The position numbers were made by a program, and so were the translations under genes. From NCBI GenBank assembly GCA_964568805.1, contig CAZMRW010000026.1, positions 1 to 46,172 of the forward strand: a stretch of 46,172 nt of DNA. The letters are read 5' to 3'. The notes under the pieces are model-generated. The model was not told the origin of the DNA. It made no database searches and saw nothing but the letters and a program-made list of their open reading frames with translations. Positions 8,118-17,647 of the stretch are shown here, piece by piece. This DNA comes from CAZMRW01 sp964568805 (GTDB lineage Bacteria; Pseudomonadota; Gammaproteobacteria; Methylococcales; Methylomonadaceae). Within the stretch, counting starts at the first letter, position 1. Each line of letters begins with the position of its first letter.

Positions 8118-9653
8118 ATGACTGTCGAACTCTTGATTAACCTTGCGGTGCAGTTTCTTGGAACCGCGGCCGCATTCTTCCTCGCCTACCGGTCCTTCCA
8201 AAAACGCCGAATTCAGTTAGGGGCTGAACCGACGTTACCCCAATACTTTAGCCGAAGAAGCGCCTACTGGCTAGGAATCGCATCGTATTGCACGTTTATG
8301 GCGGCACTTTATTGGCTGCTTACCTGGCAGTGGCTGTCACTGGAACCGCTGGTGACGCTGATCGTGAGAAGCCTCCGTTCGGGGGAATGGGTGAATCTTC
8401 TGAATGGCCTGGGCGGAAATACGATCATACCGTTGATTGTTGCCGGTCTGTTTCTTTTTTTTATCGCCTGGGAAAGCAGGTTTAATCCCTTACTGATATT
8501 GAGGGACAGCATTCATGACGCTTTCGCTATTCCGACCAAGGCGGTAGAGGTCTATAACGCACTCATTACGTCAAGATTATCGGCGGTCGACGATAGTTTG
8601 AAAGCGCAAATCGGCAATCGCCTGCTGGTGCCGAGTATCGATCACGGTGATTTCGAAAAATCAAGCGCCACAGTCGAGTATAAATGGGCTCATAATTGCC
8701 TTCTTTTTGACCAGATACAAAACTACGCCAACCAATCGTCCTTTCGCCGTTTTTTCAACGAACCGTCCCTGAAATGGGGCGAAATCTGTATCTCCTACAA
8801 TGCGATGTCGGAAAGAATCGCCGTCTGGAAAGAAGCGGAGCCGCACTATACCAAGACGGTCAACTTGATCAAGGAACTGGATCACCTGACCGGTTTACAC
8901 TGTCGCTTACTCGCCTCTCTGGTCGTGTTCGGTAGTGCAAGCGAGAATGAGATATGGTCAACCGTGAAGCGGCTCGGCGGTAACGTCCACGAGGCCCGCC
9001 TGAAACATACCTATAAATATGTTCTGCTTTTCACGGCGGCCACCACCATCGGGGTCATGCTGGGCCGGGAGATTTCGGTCCTGCTGCACAATGTTTTCCT
9101 GTTTCCCGATGAACCGCTGCCGCATTTCGATGACACGACGCTCCGGTGGGTCGCCTATGTCATTCCGATGTATGTCCTTCCGATAGCGCTCGTCTTTGTT
9201 TCACGGTCGCTCGCCTTCAGACGCCAGCGGGAGCAAGCCGATCGATACTATGGGTTCTATATGTCAATGATGATCATCGGCTTCATTGTCAGCACCACGG
9301 TATCGGTACTTGTTCTCGAGTTGACTTTCTACCGCAGAGAGACTTTCAATTTTCTGGATAGCTTCATACAACATATGCGCTGGGGAATCCTGCCAGCGCT
9401 CATGTGCGGTTTTGTGGCTTATCGAATGGACACGCCAGTGAGCGAATCGGAAACTCTGGGAAAACTCATTATGGCCGCAGTGTTGCGTTTTCTTGGCTGG
9501 GGAATGGTTGCCGTCATCATCATGCTGTATGCGACCGACGACTTGACCATCGAGGAGCCGAATCTGCGTTTCACCCTGGTCGGCACGTCCTTCTTCGTGA
9601 TTGGCCTGTTGGGTGCTGCTGCCCGCTTCAAAACGGCAAGGTCGGAGGATTAA
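8118..9653 (+). CDS. Multi-pass inner membrane protein of unknown function
   Basis: I do not recognise this 511-residue protein. Three hydrophobic segments lie in the first 120 residues (about 5-25, 50-75, 95-118). A mostly soluble, charged middle region spans about 120-290. At least six more hydrophobic segments run from about 295 to 505. That gives a split-membrane layout with a large loop, probably cytoplasmic. A clear AGGAG lies about nine bases before the ATG. It is a single gene, facing away from the FHA operon and 220 bp from the next gene. No transporter or enzyme motif is visible. The layout could suit a channel or sensor, but nothing in the sequence decides it. Confidence 0.75.
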   Translation: MTVELLINLAVQFLGTAAAFFLAYRSFQKRRIQLGAEPTLPQYFSRRSAYWLGIASYCTFMAALYWLLTWQWLSLEPLVTLIVRSLRSGEWVNLLNGLGGNTIIPLIVAGLFLFFIAWESRFNPLLILRDSIHDAFAIPTKAVEVYNALITSRLSAVDDSLKAQIGNRLLVPSIDHGDFEKSSATVEYKWAHNCLLFDQIQNYANQSSFRRFFNEPSLKWGEICISYNAMSERIAVWKEAEPHYTKTVNLIKELDHLTGLHCRLLASLVVFGSASENEIWSTVKRLGGNVHEARLKHTYKYVLLFTAATTIGVMLGREISVLLHNVFLFPDEPLPHFDDTTLRWVAYVIPMYVLPIALVFVSRSLAFRRQREQADRYYGFYMSMMIIGFIVSTTVSVLVLELTFYRRETFNFLDSFIQHMRWGILPALMCGFVAYRMDTPVSESETLGKLIMAAVLRFLGWGMVAVIIMLYATDDLTIEEPNLRFTLVGTSFFVIGLLGAAARFKTARSED

Positions 9654-9743
9654 TGTCTTCAATTCGTGTCATGATAGTCCGAAAAGAAGTTCGCCGTTGG
9701 AGAGGCGGACGGGGAAGATCGTTTAAATATCCATGACGCCGGT

Positions 9744-9772
9744 CTGACAGCTAATAAGTTATATGATATAAT
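9744..9772 (+). promoter_or_regulatory. Near-consensus sigma-70 promoter upstream of the NlpE-like gene
   Basis: CTGACA (9744-9749) and a perfect TATAAT (9767-9772) are separated by 17 bp, the ideal spacing. The start point would be near 9779-9780, giving a leader of about 100 nt before the ATG at 9877. Confidence 0.7.
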
Positions 9773-9786
9773 ATCGATTCGATATT
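9770..9786. promoter_or_regulatory. 17-bp palindromic operator over the start of the NlpE-like promoter
   Basis: AATATCGA-T-TCGATATT is a perfect inverted repeat with one central base. It overlaps the end of the -10 box and the expected start point. A dimeric repressor bound here would block this strong promoter. The regulator is not identified. Confidence 0.6.
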
Positions 9787-9876
9787 GAAAAGGCTGCGGC
9801 AAATTAGAAGCTCTTTTTGGGTATATCTGCTAAAGTTTCCAATAGCACAACCATCGTTATTTTTTGGGAAGTCATC

Positions 9877-10398
9877 ATGCGCGCATTAAAAAAACAATTA
9901 AAACATACTCTGGCTTTGTTTCTTTGCAGCAGTCTGCTGTCAGCGATTCCCGCAATGGCGGCCTCAGACCTCGAAGCTCAAGAAGGTTTCGCAAGAGCGC
10001 GCGCAAAGAGCCTCTCGCAGGAAACAGATCACGCAGCACATGAAAACCATACCGGTAAAAGCCAGAAGTTTCATGGTATTTTTTACGGCTATCTCCCTTG
10101 CAGCGATTGCGCGGGAATTAAAACGACGCTTTCTTTACAGCAAAAGAATAATTATCTGCTGGTGACTCAGCCCGCAAGAGAGTCTTCAAGGGAGTTTTAT
10201 GAAAGAGGGAAATATAGCTGGGATGATGAAAATAAAACCGTTGTTTTAACTCCAAAAAAGGAGGGCATGAACGTGCGGCGTTATCATATTGAAGATGAAG
10301 GAACGCTCATTCAGCTGAATGATGATGGCGCACGGATGGATCGCCATGTCTTGCAAAGAAGCGATACCTATAAGTCGCGAGAGGTCCATATTCACTAA
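9877..10398 (+). CDS. NlpE N-terminal-domain periplasmic protein
   Basis: The 173-residue product has a signal peptide (basic start, hydrophobic 11-24, likely cleavage after AMA at about residue 28) but no lipobox. Unlike classical NlpE it should be soluble in the periplasm. The mature part contains the NlpE_N signature GYLPCSDCAGIKTTLSL, with its CxxC at about 80-83, then strands of a small beta-barrel. NlpE in E. coli links surface and copper stress to the Cpx response; related proteins are annotated as copper resistance proteins. I choose the ATG at 9877, preceded by GGGAAG; an upstream TTG is weaker. The gene is monocistronic, with its own promoter/operator and a terminator. Confidence 0.82.
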   Translation: MRALKKQLKHTLALFLCSSLLSAIPAMAASDLEAQEGFARARAKSLSQETDHAAHENHTGKSQKFHGIFYGYLPCSDCAGIKTTLSLQQKNNYLLVTQPARESSREFYERGKYSWDDENKTVVLTPKKEGMNVRRYHIEDEGTLIQLNDDGARMDRHVLQRSDTYKSREVHIH

Positions 10399-10448
10399 CG
10401 TAAAACATGCCCGAAAACTGGGGCCCTGCAATTGGCCTGACCGAAACC

Positions 10449-10483
10449 AACCGCCTCTTGGTAAAAGCGAAGGCGGTTTTTTT
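10449..10483 (+). terminator. Intrinsic terminator after the NlpE-like gene
   Basis: AACCGCCT pairs with AGGCGGTT around a 14-base loop, followed by a run of seven T's in total. It lies about 50 bp after the stop codon and separates this gene from the convergent gor gene. Confidence 0.8.
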
Positions 10484-10553
10484 GCCGAAACAGGATGTCG
10501 AATATTGCATGGGGTCTGACACAATGCCAGCTAAGGCGTATTGAGCGGCAATA

Positions 10554-11909
10554 TCATTGATCGACGGGGTTACGCATCGTGACAAACTCTTCTGCGGCGG
10601 TGGGATGGATACCGATAGTGGAGTCAAACACTGACTTGGTGGCGCCTGTTCTTATCGCCACGGCCATGCCCTGGATGATTTCACCGGCATCGGCGCCGAC
10701 CATGTGCACGCCAAGCACCCGATCGGTGCTGCGCCTGACGACCAATTTCATCATCGTCTTTTCATTAATACCGGAAAGCGTGTGTTTCATCGGTGTAAAT
10801 ACCGATCTATAAATAATGATGTCCGGATAACGGGCCCTGGCCTCGGCTTCGGTTAAGCCCACGGTGCCGATATTGGGGTGGCTGAATACGGCGGTTGGAA
10901 TAGTGTCATAATCGACCGGCGTGGGCCGGTCGGTATAGAGTCCGTTGACGAATGCCATCGCTTCGGCAGTAGCGACCGGCGTCAGGTTGAAGCGGCCAGT
11001 CACATCGCCTAATGCATAGATAGAAGGAATGTTGGTCTGATATCCGTCATTTGTCTTTATCGCGCCTTTGGCATCCAGTTCCACGCCAATCGCTTCCAGC
11101 CCCAATCCGGAAACGTTCGGCCTTCGGCCAGTCGCATACAGAATCAGCTCGGATTCAATCGGCTGGCCTTGAACGGTACAGGCTGTAAAGCCTTTATCGG
11201 TTTGTTCAATGGCGTTGATCTGGGTATTGAGCAGGATGTCGATGCCTTTTTTGCGCATCTCATCGGCGATAAATTCCCGGATATCCTCGTCGAATCCCCG
11301 CAGCAGTTTATCGCCGCGGTAACATAGCGTCGTCGCCACGCCCAGCCCATGCATGATGCCGGCAAATTCAACCGCGATATAGCCGCCGCCGACAATCAGC
11401 ATCCGTTTCGGAAGCCGGTCTAAAGCAAACATTTCATTTGACGTAACGGCATATTTCTTGCCGGGAATATCGGGTATCGACGGCCAGCCGCCGGTGGCGA
11501 CCAGAATACGTTCGCAATGAAATGTCCGATCACCTGACAACACGGTATGGGCGTCGAGCAAACGGGCTTGTCCCTCAACAATGGTGACGCCGGACTGCTC
11601 GAGCAAACCCCGATAAATACCCTGCAGGCGTTTTATTTCCTGATTTTTTTGTGCCAGTAAACAAGACCAGTCGAATAGCGGCTCGTTAAGCGACCAGCCG
11701 AATCCTCTGGCAGCCCTGAAATCTTCATTAAAATGCGACGCATAAACAAACAGTTTTTTAGGAACGCAGCCGACGTTTACGCAGGTTCCGCCGAGGTAGC
11801 GGTTTTCGGCAATAGCAACCCGGACGCCGAGTCCGGCGGCCATGCGGGCGGCGCGAACGCCTCCCGAGCCTGCGCCGACAACGAACAGGTCAACATCGAA
11901 TGAAGTCAT
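10554..11909 (-). CDS. gor: Glutathione-disulfide reductase
   Basis: Glutathione reductase keeps glutathione reduced using NADPH and FAD. The 451-residue protein shows an N-terminal FAD-binding VGAGSGG motif, the redox-active disulfide in GGTCVNVGCVPKK (C43, C48), a second nucleotide-binding VGGGYIAVEFAG motif, and the C-terminal interface motif GIHPTAAEEFVTM with the active-site His. The length is typical. It follows the peroxiredoxin gene on the same strand, 71 bp away. This suggests a peroxide-defence operon in which the peroxiredoxin is recycled through glutathione. Confidence 0.95.
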   Translation of the reverse strand: MTSFDVDLFVVGAGSGGVRAARMAAGLGVRVAIAENRYLGGTCVNVGCVPKKLFVYASHFNEDFRAARGFGWSLNEPLFDWSCLLAQKNQEIKRLQGIYRGLLEQSGVTIVEGQARLLDAHTVLSGDRTFHCERILVATGGWPSIPDIPGKKYAVTSNEMFALDRLPKRMLIVGGGYIAVEFAGIMHGLGVATTLCYRGDKLLRGFDEDIREFIADEMRKKGIDILLNTQINAIEQTDKGFTACTVQGQPIESELILYATGRRPNVSGLGLEAIGVELDAKGAIKTNDGYQTNIPSIYALGDVTGRFNLTPVATAEAMAFVNGLYTDRPTPVDYDTIPTAVFSHPNIGTVGLTEAEARARYPDIIIYRSVFTPMKHTLSGINEKTMMKLVVRRSTDRVLGVHMVGADAGEIIQGMAVAIRTGATKSVFDSTIGIHPTAAEEFVTMRNPVDQ

Positions 11910-11980
11910 ACAAGCTCTCCGGAAACAAAATTAACGTTAGACCGGGAGGGTTTTGAAGTCCCCGGTTCAGACCGGTCTGA

Positions 11981-12505
11981 TTACCGTTGTTTCAAATAGG
12001 CGAGCATCGTATCTGCATCGCTGACGGTGAACGGATCATCCGGGCAATTATCGCTTTGTCCCGGTTCGCTGAACAGTTTGACGATGGATTTATCGTCGAC
12101 CAGCATGGAATAACGCCAGGAACGGTAGCCGAAGCCGAAATTCTCCTTTTTGACCAGCATGCCCATGAGCCGGGTAAAATCGGCATTGCCGTCTGGCAGC
12201 ATTTTGACATGACTGATGCCCAGATGCTTGCTCCACTGGAACATGGTAAAGGCGTCGTTGACGCTTAAACAATACACGTCATCGACGCCCTGACCGATTA
12301 TTTCCTGGTATTTTGCTTCGTAACCCGGCAGGTGCGTGCTTGAGCACGTCGGTGTAAATGCGCCCGGCAGCGCAAGCATCACGATTTTTTTCCCATTAAA
12401 AATGTCGTCGGTACTGACATCCTGCCAACGAAAAGGATTGTCTCCGCCGATACTTTCGTCGCGGACGCGGGTTTTGAAAACTACGTTTGGGACTGTCAAC
12501 ATCAT
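11981..12505 (-). CDS. Prx5-type peroxiredoxin (AhpC/TSA family)
   Basis: A thiol peroxidase that reduces H2O2 and organic peroxides. The peroxidatic cysteine sits in the family motif PGAFTPTCSSTHLPGYE (C54). The VYCLSVNDAFTM and W-SKHLG segments are typical of the Prx5/PMP20 subfamily. At 174 residues it is a stand-alone peroxiredoxin without the C-terminal glutaredoxin domain some relatives carry. The adjacent glutathione reductase implies a GSH/Grx electron supply. The start has GGAG four bases before the first of two adjacent ATGs. Confidence 0.92.
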   Translation of the reverse strand: MMLTVPNVVFKTRVRDESIGGDNPFRWQDVSTDDIFNGKKIVMLALPGAFTPTCSSTHLPGYEAKYQEIIGQGVDDVYCLSVNDAFTMFQWSKHLGISHVKMLPDGNADFTRLMGMLVKKENFGFGYRSWRYSMLVDDKSIVKLFSEPGQSDNCPDDPFTVSDADTMLAYLKQR

Positions 12506-12973
12506 TTTTCTCCGGTTAGTGATTATGACCGCTTCGAATTAAGGGTCAAAAATGTGCGTTTGGTTCATTGGTATACAGTTTCTCCCGTAGCGCTTTATCC
12601 GACTTCGGAGTCTTTGCGGTGAATTCATTTCAGCACCATAGCGGGATTATTTTCCTCTCATCTTATTGATGCACCCGTATTTATAGGTTACAAGGATGGC
12701 TGGCGAGGAGGGTTGTAAGGGAAGTTTTATGGACATACCATCATGCCCCCGTCAAGTACCAGGACAGTTTATCGCTAGTTTCCTGTTAGTCAAAAAAGAC
12801 TTTGATTAAAAGGTGATTTATTTTTTGATGGGAAAATATGATTCATACCCAAATGGCATATTCAAGCCGGTCGGGCTTGAATGGCCGGCTCAATTGAATC
12901 CATTGCCGGATGCATCGGGGGCGGAACTGCTGCACCAATCCAGCGCAAGTATTCAAACTGACGCTGCCACATC
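12506..12973. other. Gene-poor 470-bp stretch
   Basis: It lies between the peroxiredoxin start and the terminator of the efflux operon, and should hold the peroxiredoxin promoter. One 61-codon rightward frame (12813-12998) has no ribosome site or recognisable features and is not called. Confidence 0.35.
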
Positions 12974-13003
12974 AAAAAACTATCGATCACATCGGTAGTT
13001 TTT
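12974..13003 (-). terminator. Terminator of the RND efflux operon
   Basis: The inverted repeat AAAAACTAxCGAT / ATCGxTAGTTTTT has one mismatch and a three-base loop. It carries T runs on both strands and starts directly beyond the outer-membrane factor stop codon. It can act in both directions. Confidence 0.7.
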
Positions 13004-13004
13004 A

Positions 13005-14447
13005 TCAATTGCTGCTTTCGGACCCGACGGTGGACTCCCAGCCGCCGCCCAGCGCTTTATAGACCGCCGTCAGTGCTGTCGCCGTCGCGGTTTCGCTTTG
13101 GGCCAGGCGCTCCTGGTCCTGCAACAGTCGCTGTTCGGTATCCAGAACCGTCAGAAAATCGCTGACCCCTTCCTCGAAGCGCAAGTGAGCCAATTTGTGG
13201 GCTTTTTCGCTGGCACGAGCCGCCGAGGTGAGCAAGGCCTGCCGAATCCGTACGCGGTTGTAGGTCACCAGTGCATTTTCCGTCTCTTCCAATGCATTCA
13301 GAACCGTTTGCTCGTACTGGGCCAGGCTGGCCTCGGCATTCGCATCGGCAGCCTTGATGCGGGCATAGACACGGCCCAGATCAAGGGCTGCCCAGCTAAT
13401 TCGCGGGCCTGCAGAATAGGCGTCCGAGCCGGTGGCGGCGATGCCCGACAGCATACTGGCCTCGAGCGCGATAGTGCCGACAAAGGTCACGCGCGGGAAA
13501 AGATCGGCCGTGGCGACACCAATGCGGGCCGTCGCTGCAGCCAGCGTGCGTTCGGCAATACGTATGTCGGGCCGGCGGCGTAACAGTTCTGCAGGACTTC
13601 CGATACGGATGGTCTCGGGAATTCCGGGCATCGGCGCAGAGCGGGTTAATGTTTTCGTCAACGCGCCGGGATGCTGGCCGGTCAATACGCCAAGCCGATG
13701 AATTGTGCGGTAAATGGCGCTTTCCAGCGGGGGTATAGTGGCTCGAGTGGAATCGAGTTGTGCGATTGCCCTTGATGTGTCGAGTTCCGTACCACGCCCG
13801 CTGTCGAGCCTTATGCGTGTGATATCCAGCGTTTTGGCCTGGTTGTCCGCGTTCTTTTTGGAAACTGCCAACTGGTTTTGCAGGCCGCGCAATTCGAAAT
13901 AATTTCTGGCTACCTCGGCGATCAGGCTGACGCCGAGATCGCGAAGACTCGCTTCCTGCGCCTCAACTTCATCGCTGCTCGCTTCGATGTCACGGCGCAC
14001 GCGGCCGAAAAAATCGACTTCCCAGAACGCGTCGAAACCGGTGCTATAAAGTTGCAGATCTCGGGGCACAAAGTTGCGGTTGTTCAAAGAGCCGACGCTG
14101 CGCTTCTGGTCGGTATAATTGGCATGCGCCGTAATGATGGGAGCCAGATTGAGACCCGCTTCCAGATACAGGGCCCGTGCTTCGCGAAGGTTGGCGCGAG
14201 CTGTCTGCAAGTCGCGGTTATACTGCACAGCCTGTTCGACCAGTACATTCAGTTCGCGGTCATTAAACTGTTTCCACCAGTTGATATCTACCTCTTTCTC
14301 GGCGAATTCGGGATAGCGTGCATGATCGAAAGTTTGCGGCGCTTGGGTTTCCGGCATTTGATAGTCCGGTCCGACCGCACAGGCGTTCAATAGCGTAACA
14401 CCCAGGAATGCAATAACACTATGCGGTTTTGGTATACGATGGATCAT
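13005..14447 (-). CDS. RND efflux outer-membrane factor lipoprotein (NodT/OprN family)
   Basis: This is the outer-membrane exit duct of a tripartite efflux pump. The 480-residue protein has a lipoprotein signal ending in LLNACAVGPDY (Cys at about 23). It then shows the two tandem repeats of the TolC/OprM family: long coiled helices and motifs such as VEQAVQYNRDLQTARANLREAR and RPDIRIAERTLAAATARIGVA. Its ATG overlaps the TGA of the pump gene by four bases. The gene order (adaptor, pump, duct) with a divergent TetR gene matches MexEF-OprN-like operons. Confidence 0.92.
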   Translation of the reverse strand: MIHRIPKPHSVIAFLGVTLLNACAVGPDYQMPETQAPQTFDHARYPEFAEKEVDINWWKQFNDRELNVLVEQAVQYNRDLQTARANLREARALYLEAGLNLAPIITAHANYTDQKRSVGSLNNRNFVPRDLQLYSTGFDAFWEVDFFGRVRRDIEASSDEVEAQEASLRDLGVSLIAEVARNYFELRGLQNQLAVSKKNADNQAKTLDITRIRLDSGRGTELDTSRAIAQLDSTRATIPPLESAIYRTIHRLGVLTGQHPGALTKTLTRSAPMPGIPETIRIGSPAELLRRRPDIRIAERTLAAATARIGVATADLFPRVTFVGTIALEASMLSGIAATGSDAYSAGPRISWAALDLGRVYARIKAADANAEASLAQYEQTVLNALEETENALVTYNRVRIRQALLTSAARASEKAHKLAHLRFEEGVSDFLTVLDTEQRLLQDQERLAQSETATATALTAVYKALGGGWESTVGSESSN

Positions 14448-17400
14448 AGGTCGGTTCCGGATGTAAGTTCATCGTGGGGCAAGTGGCCGGTTTTGGGGTG
14501 AGAAGGCCGCAAGCGCTGCGCCAGGGCTTGCACCGCCACGTAGAAAACCGGCGTTAACAGCAGGCCGAATAGCGTTACCCCCAACATGCCGCTGAACACG
14601 GCGGTTCCAAGCAAGCGGCGCGATTCCGCGCCGGCACCTTCAGCGATGACCAAAGGGAATACGCCCAGGATGAAGGCGAACGACGTCATCAAAATGGGCC
14701 GCAGCCTGATCCGGGACGCCTCGACGGCAGCCTCGAAACGGTTAAGTCCACTTTCTTGCAGATGCTTGGCGAATTCCACGATCAAAATTGCGTTCTTGCT
14801 GGCCAGCCCCACCAGTACGATAAAGCCGATCTGCGTGAAGATGTTGTTGTCCATCTGGTTCAGCCAGACGCCGGCCATTGAGGACAGAATACACATCGGC
14901 ACGATCAGGATCACCGCAAACGGCAAGGACCAGCTTTCGTATTGAGCCGCCAGCGCCAGGAATACGAAAATCACGCTGAGCGGGAAAACAAGAAAGGCCA
15001 CGTTGCCGGCCAGTACCTGCTGCAGGCTGAGTTCGGTCCATTCAAAGCCGAATCCCGGCGGCAAATCCGTTTCCATCAGTTCAGTCATGATGTCGATGGC
15101 CTGGCCGGAGCTGACGCCGGGCATCGTACTGCCATTGATTTCAGCTGCCGGATACATGTTATACCGTGTAATCTTGTCCGGTCCGGTTATCTCTTTAACA
15201 TCGACAATCGAGCCGAGCGGAACCATGCCGCCTTGAAGATTACGCGTTTTCAACTCGGCTATATCTCCGGGCTTCATACGGAATTCGGAATCGGCTTGCG
15301 CCATGACCTGATAAGTTCGTCCGAAACGGTTGAAATCATTGACATAGAGTGACCCCAGATAGATTTGCAGGGTATCGAATACGTCCTTTAAAGGTACATC
15401 CATGGATTTAACACGCGTGCGATCGACATCCAGAAACAGTTGCGGTACCGCAGACCGAAAGGTTGTGAACAATCTCGACAGGCCCGGTTGTTGGCTGGCA
15501 GCCGCAATCAGTTCCGAATTCGTACGTTGCAGTTCATCTATTCCCGCATTGGTGCGATCCTGAATCTGCAGTTTAAAACCGCCCACTGAACTCATGCCTC
15601 GAATAGGCGGTGGCGCAAACACCGCTATTTGGGCATCCTTGATCTGACCGAGACGCTGCTGGAGATTTTGTATTACAGCATCGGCGTGAAGTTCCGGGTG
15701 GCCGGATCGTTGCGTAAAATCATCAAGCCGGGCGAACATCGTGGCGGCGTTGGACTGGCTGGAGCCGCTCAGGATCGAAAAACCGGCATAGGCGTTCAAG
15801 GACTTGACGCCCTCCGTGTCAAGAATGATACGGGTTGCCTGCTGAACCACGGCCTGAGTACGCCCCAGCGAAGCTGCATCTGGGAGCTGTGCTATCAGGA
15901 TTAAATAACCCTGGTCCTGTTGCGGGATAAAACCGGTAGGGACTTTTTCGAATGCGAGAAAATTGAGAGCGTTGAGACCGACATAACACACCAATACCAC
16001 CGCCGTCATACGAATCAGTCTGCCGACCAGACGCGCATAGCCTTCGCTGAACAGGTTGAAAAATTTGTTGAAAGCGGAAAAGAACCAGCCGAACAGGCGG
16101 TCAATTAGCCGAGTAAGCTTATCCTTGTTGCCATGTGCCCGATCCAGCATCAATGCGCACAGTGCGGGGCTCAGGGTCAGCGAGTTGAATGTCGATATGA
16201 CCGTTGAAATGGCGATAGTCAGCGCGAATTGTTTGTAGAAAGCACCCGATACGCCGGTGATAAAAGCCGTCGGCACGAACACGGCGACCAAAACCAGAGA
16301 GGTGGCGATGATAGGCCCTACGACCTCGTCCATCGCTTTGCGCGTTGCGTCACGAGCCGACAGACCCATGGCGATATGGCGTTCCACGTTCTCCACCACG
16401 ACGATGGCGTCGTCCACGACGATGCCGATAGCCAGCACCAGTCCAAACAATGACAAGGTGTTCAGGGACAGGCCCATGGCGGCCATCACCGCGAATGTGC
16501 CGATCAATGAGACCGGCACCGCGAGCAACGGAATGATGGTCGCGCGCCAGTTCTGCAGAAAGACCACGACCACGAGCACGACCAATAATATGGCTTCAAA
16601 CAGCGTCATGATCACTGCATCGATGGATTGCTGCACGAACACCACGGTATCATAGACCAGTTTGTATTCGAGTCCTTCAGGAAATCGGGACTTCATTTTT
16701 TCCATGGCCTCGACGACCGCTTTCTTGGTGTCCAGCGCGTTGGAGCCCGGCAACTGGAAGATGGCGAGGCCGACCGTGGGTTCGCCGTCCAGGGTCAATC
16801 CGGAGTTATAATCCTTGGCACCCAGTTCGATGCGGGCCACATCCTTGAGCAAAGTGACCTGCCCGTCGGCGCCTTTTTTGATCACGATGTCGGCGAATTG
16901 TTCGGCTTCCATGAGCCGGCCCATCGTACTGACCGTATATTGAAAATCCGTATTCACTTTGGTAGGTTGTTGTCCAACCACCCCTGCCGCAACCTGGATA
17001 TTCTGCTCGCGGATGGCGTTGACCACATCGCTGGCAGTCAGATTGCGTGCTGCGACCTGCTCGGGATTCAGCCATAGGCGCATGCTGTAATCACGTGCGC
17101 CAAATACCAGGATTTCACCGACACCGGGCAGCCGAGCCAGGATGTCCTTGATTTGCAGCAAGGCATAATTGCTGAGGTAAACGCTGTCATAGCGTTTGTC
17201 CGGAGAGATCAAATTGACGACCAGACTCAAGTCCGGACTGCGTTTCTTGACGCTGATGCCTTGCCGCCGGACTTCTTCCGGCAGTTTGGGTTCGGCCAGC
17301 GCCACCCGGTTTTGCACCAGCACCTGGGCTTTGTCCAGATCGGCGCCCGGCTTGAAGGTAATGGTAAGCGACATGCTGCCGCTGTTGGTGGACTGGGAGG

Positions 17401-17644
17401 ACATATATAACATGTCTTCGACGCCGTTGACTTCTTGTTCAATCGGCGTCGCCACGGTTTCGGCGACAACCTGGGCGTTGGCGCCCGGATACGTCGTGCT
17501 GATGACCACGGTGGGCGGCGCGATCTCAGGGTATTGGGCGACAGGCAAGGCAATTAGAGCCAGACCGCCGACCAGGACAATCAGAATGGACAACACCGAT
17601 GCGAAAATCGGCCGGTCGATAAAAAAATGGGCGAATCGATTCAT
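14444..17644 (-). CDS. RND multidrug efflux pump, HAE1 type (AcrB/MexF-like)
   Basis: The inner-membrane, proton-driven component of the efflux pump. At 1066 residues it has the standard length. Features include the N-terminal MNRFAHFFIDRPIFASVLS helix, two large periplasmic loops, and a TM4 segment with the paired aspartates of the proton relay (GIVVDDAIVVVENVER). The second repeat ends with GLASKNAILIVEFA and RLRPILMTS. Similarity to MexF-type pumps suggests export of amphiphilic compounds or aromatic solvents; the actual substrates are not readable from sequence. The adaptor gene lies three bases upstream and the duct gene overlaps downstream. Confidence 0.95.
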   Translation of the reverse strand: MNRFAHFFIDRPIFASVLSILIVLVGGLALIALPVAQYPEIAPPTVVISTTYPGANAQVVAETVATPIEQEVNGVEDMLYMSSQSTNSGSMSLTITFKPGADLDKAQVLVQNRVALAEPKLPEEVRRQGISVKKRSPDLSLVVNLISPDKRYDSVYLSNYALLQIKDILARLPGVGEILVFGARDYSMRLWLNPEQVAARNLTASDVVNAIREQNIQVAAGVVGQQPTKVNTDFQYTVSTMGRLMEAEQFADIVIKKGADGQVTLLKDVARIELGAKDYNSGLTLDGEPTVGLAIFQLPGSNALDTKKAVVEAMEKMKSRFPEGLEYKLVYDTVVFVQQSIDAVIMTLFEAILLVVLVVVVFLQNWRATIIPLLAVPVSLIGTFAVMAAMGLSLNTLSLFGLVLAIGIVVDDAIVVVENVERHIAMGLSARDATRKAMDEVVGPIIATSLVLVAVFVPTAFITGVSGAFYKQFALTIAISTVISTFNSLTLSPALCALMLDRAHGNKDKLTRLIDRLFGWFFSAFNKFFNLFSEGYARLVGRLIRMTAVVLVCYVGLNALNFLAFEKVPTGFIPQQDQGYLILIAQLPDAASLGRTQAVVQQATRIILDTEGVKSLNAYAGFSILSGSSQSNAATMFARLDDFTQRSGHPELHADAVIQNLQQRLGQIKDAQIAVFAPPPIRGMSSVGGFKLQIQDRTNAGIDELQRTNSELIAAASQQPGLSRLFTTFRSAVPQLFLDVDRTRVKSMDVPLKDVFDTLQIYLGSLYVNDFNRFGRTYQVMAQADSEFRMKPGDIAELKTRNLQGGMVPLGSIVDVKEITGPDKITRYNMYPAAEINGSTMPGVSSGQAIDIMTELMETDLPPGFGFEWTELSLQQVLAGNVAFLVFPLSVIFVFLALAAQYESWSLPFAVILIVPMCILSSMAGVWLNQMDNNIFTQIGFIVLVGLASKNAILIVEFAKHLQESGLNRFEAAVEASRIRLRPILMTSFAFILGVFPLVIAEGAGAESRRLLGTAVFSGMLGVTLFGLLLTPVFYVAVQALAQRLRPSHPKTGHLPHDELTSGTDL

Positions 17645-17647
17645 GGT

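Noticed and set aside
12813..12998. 61-codon rightward frame
   Set aside because: No ribosome site; runs into the terminator of the efflux operon; no recognisable features.
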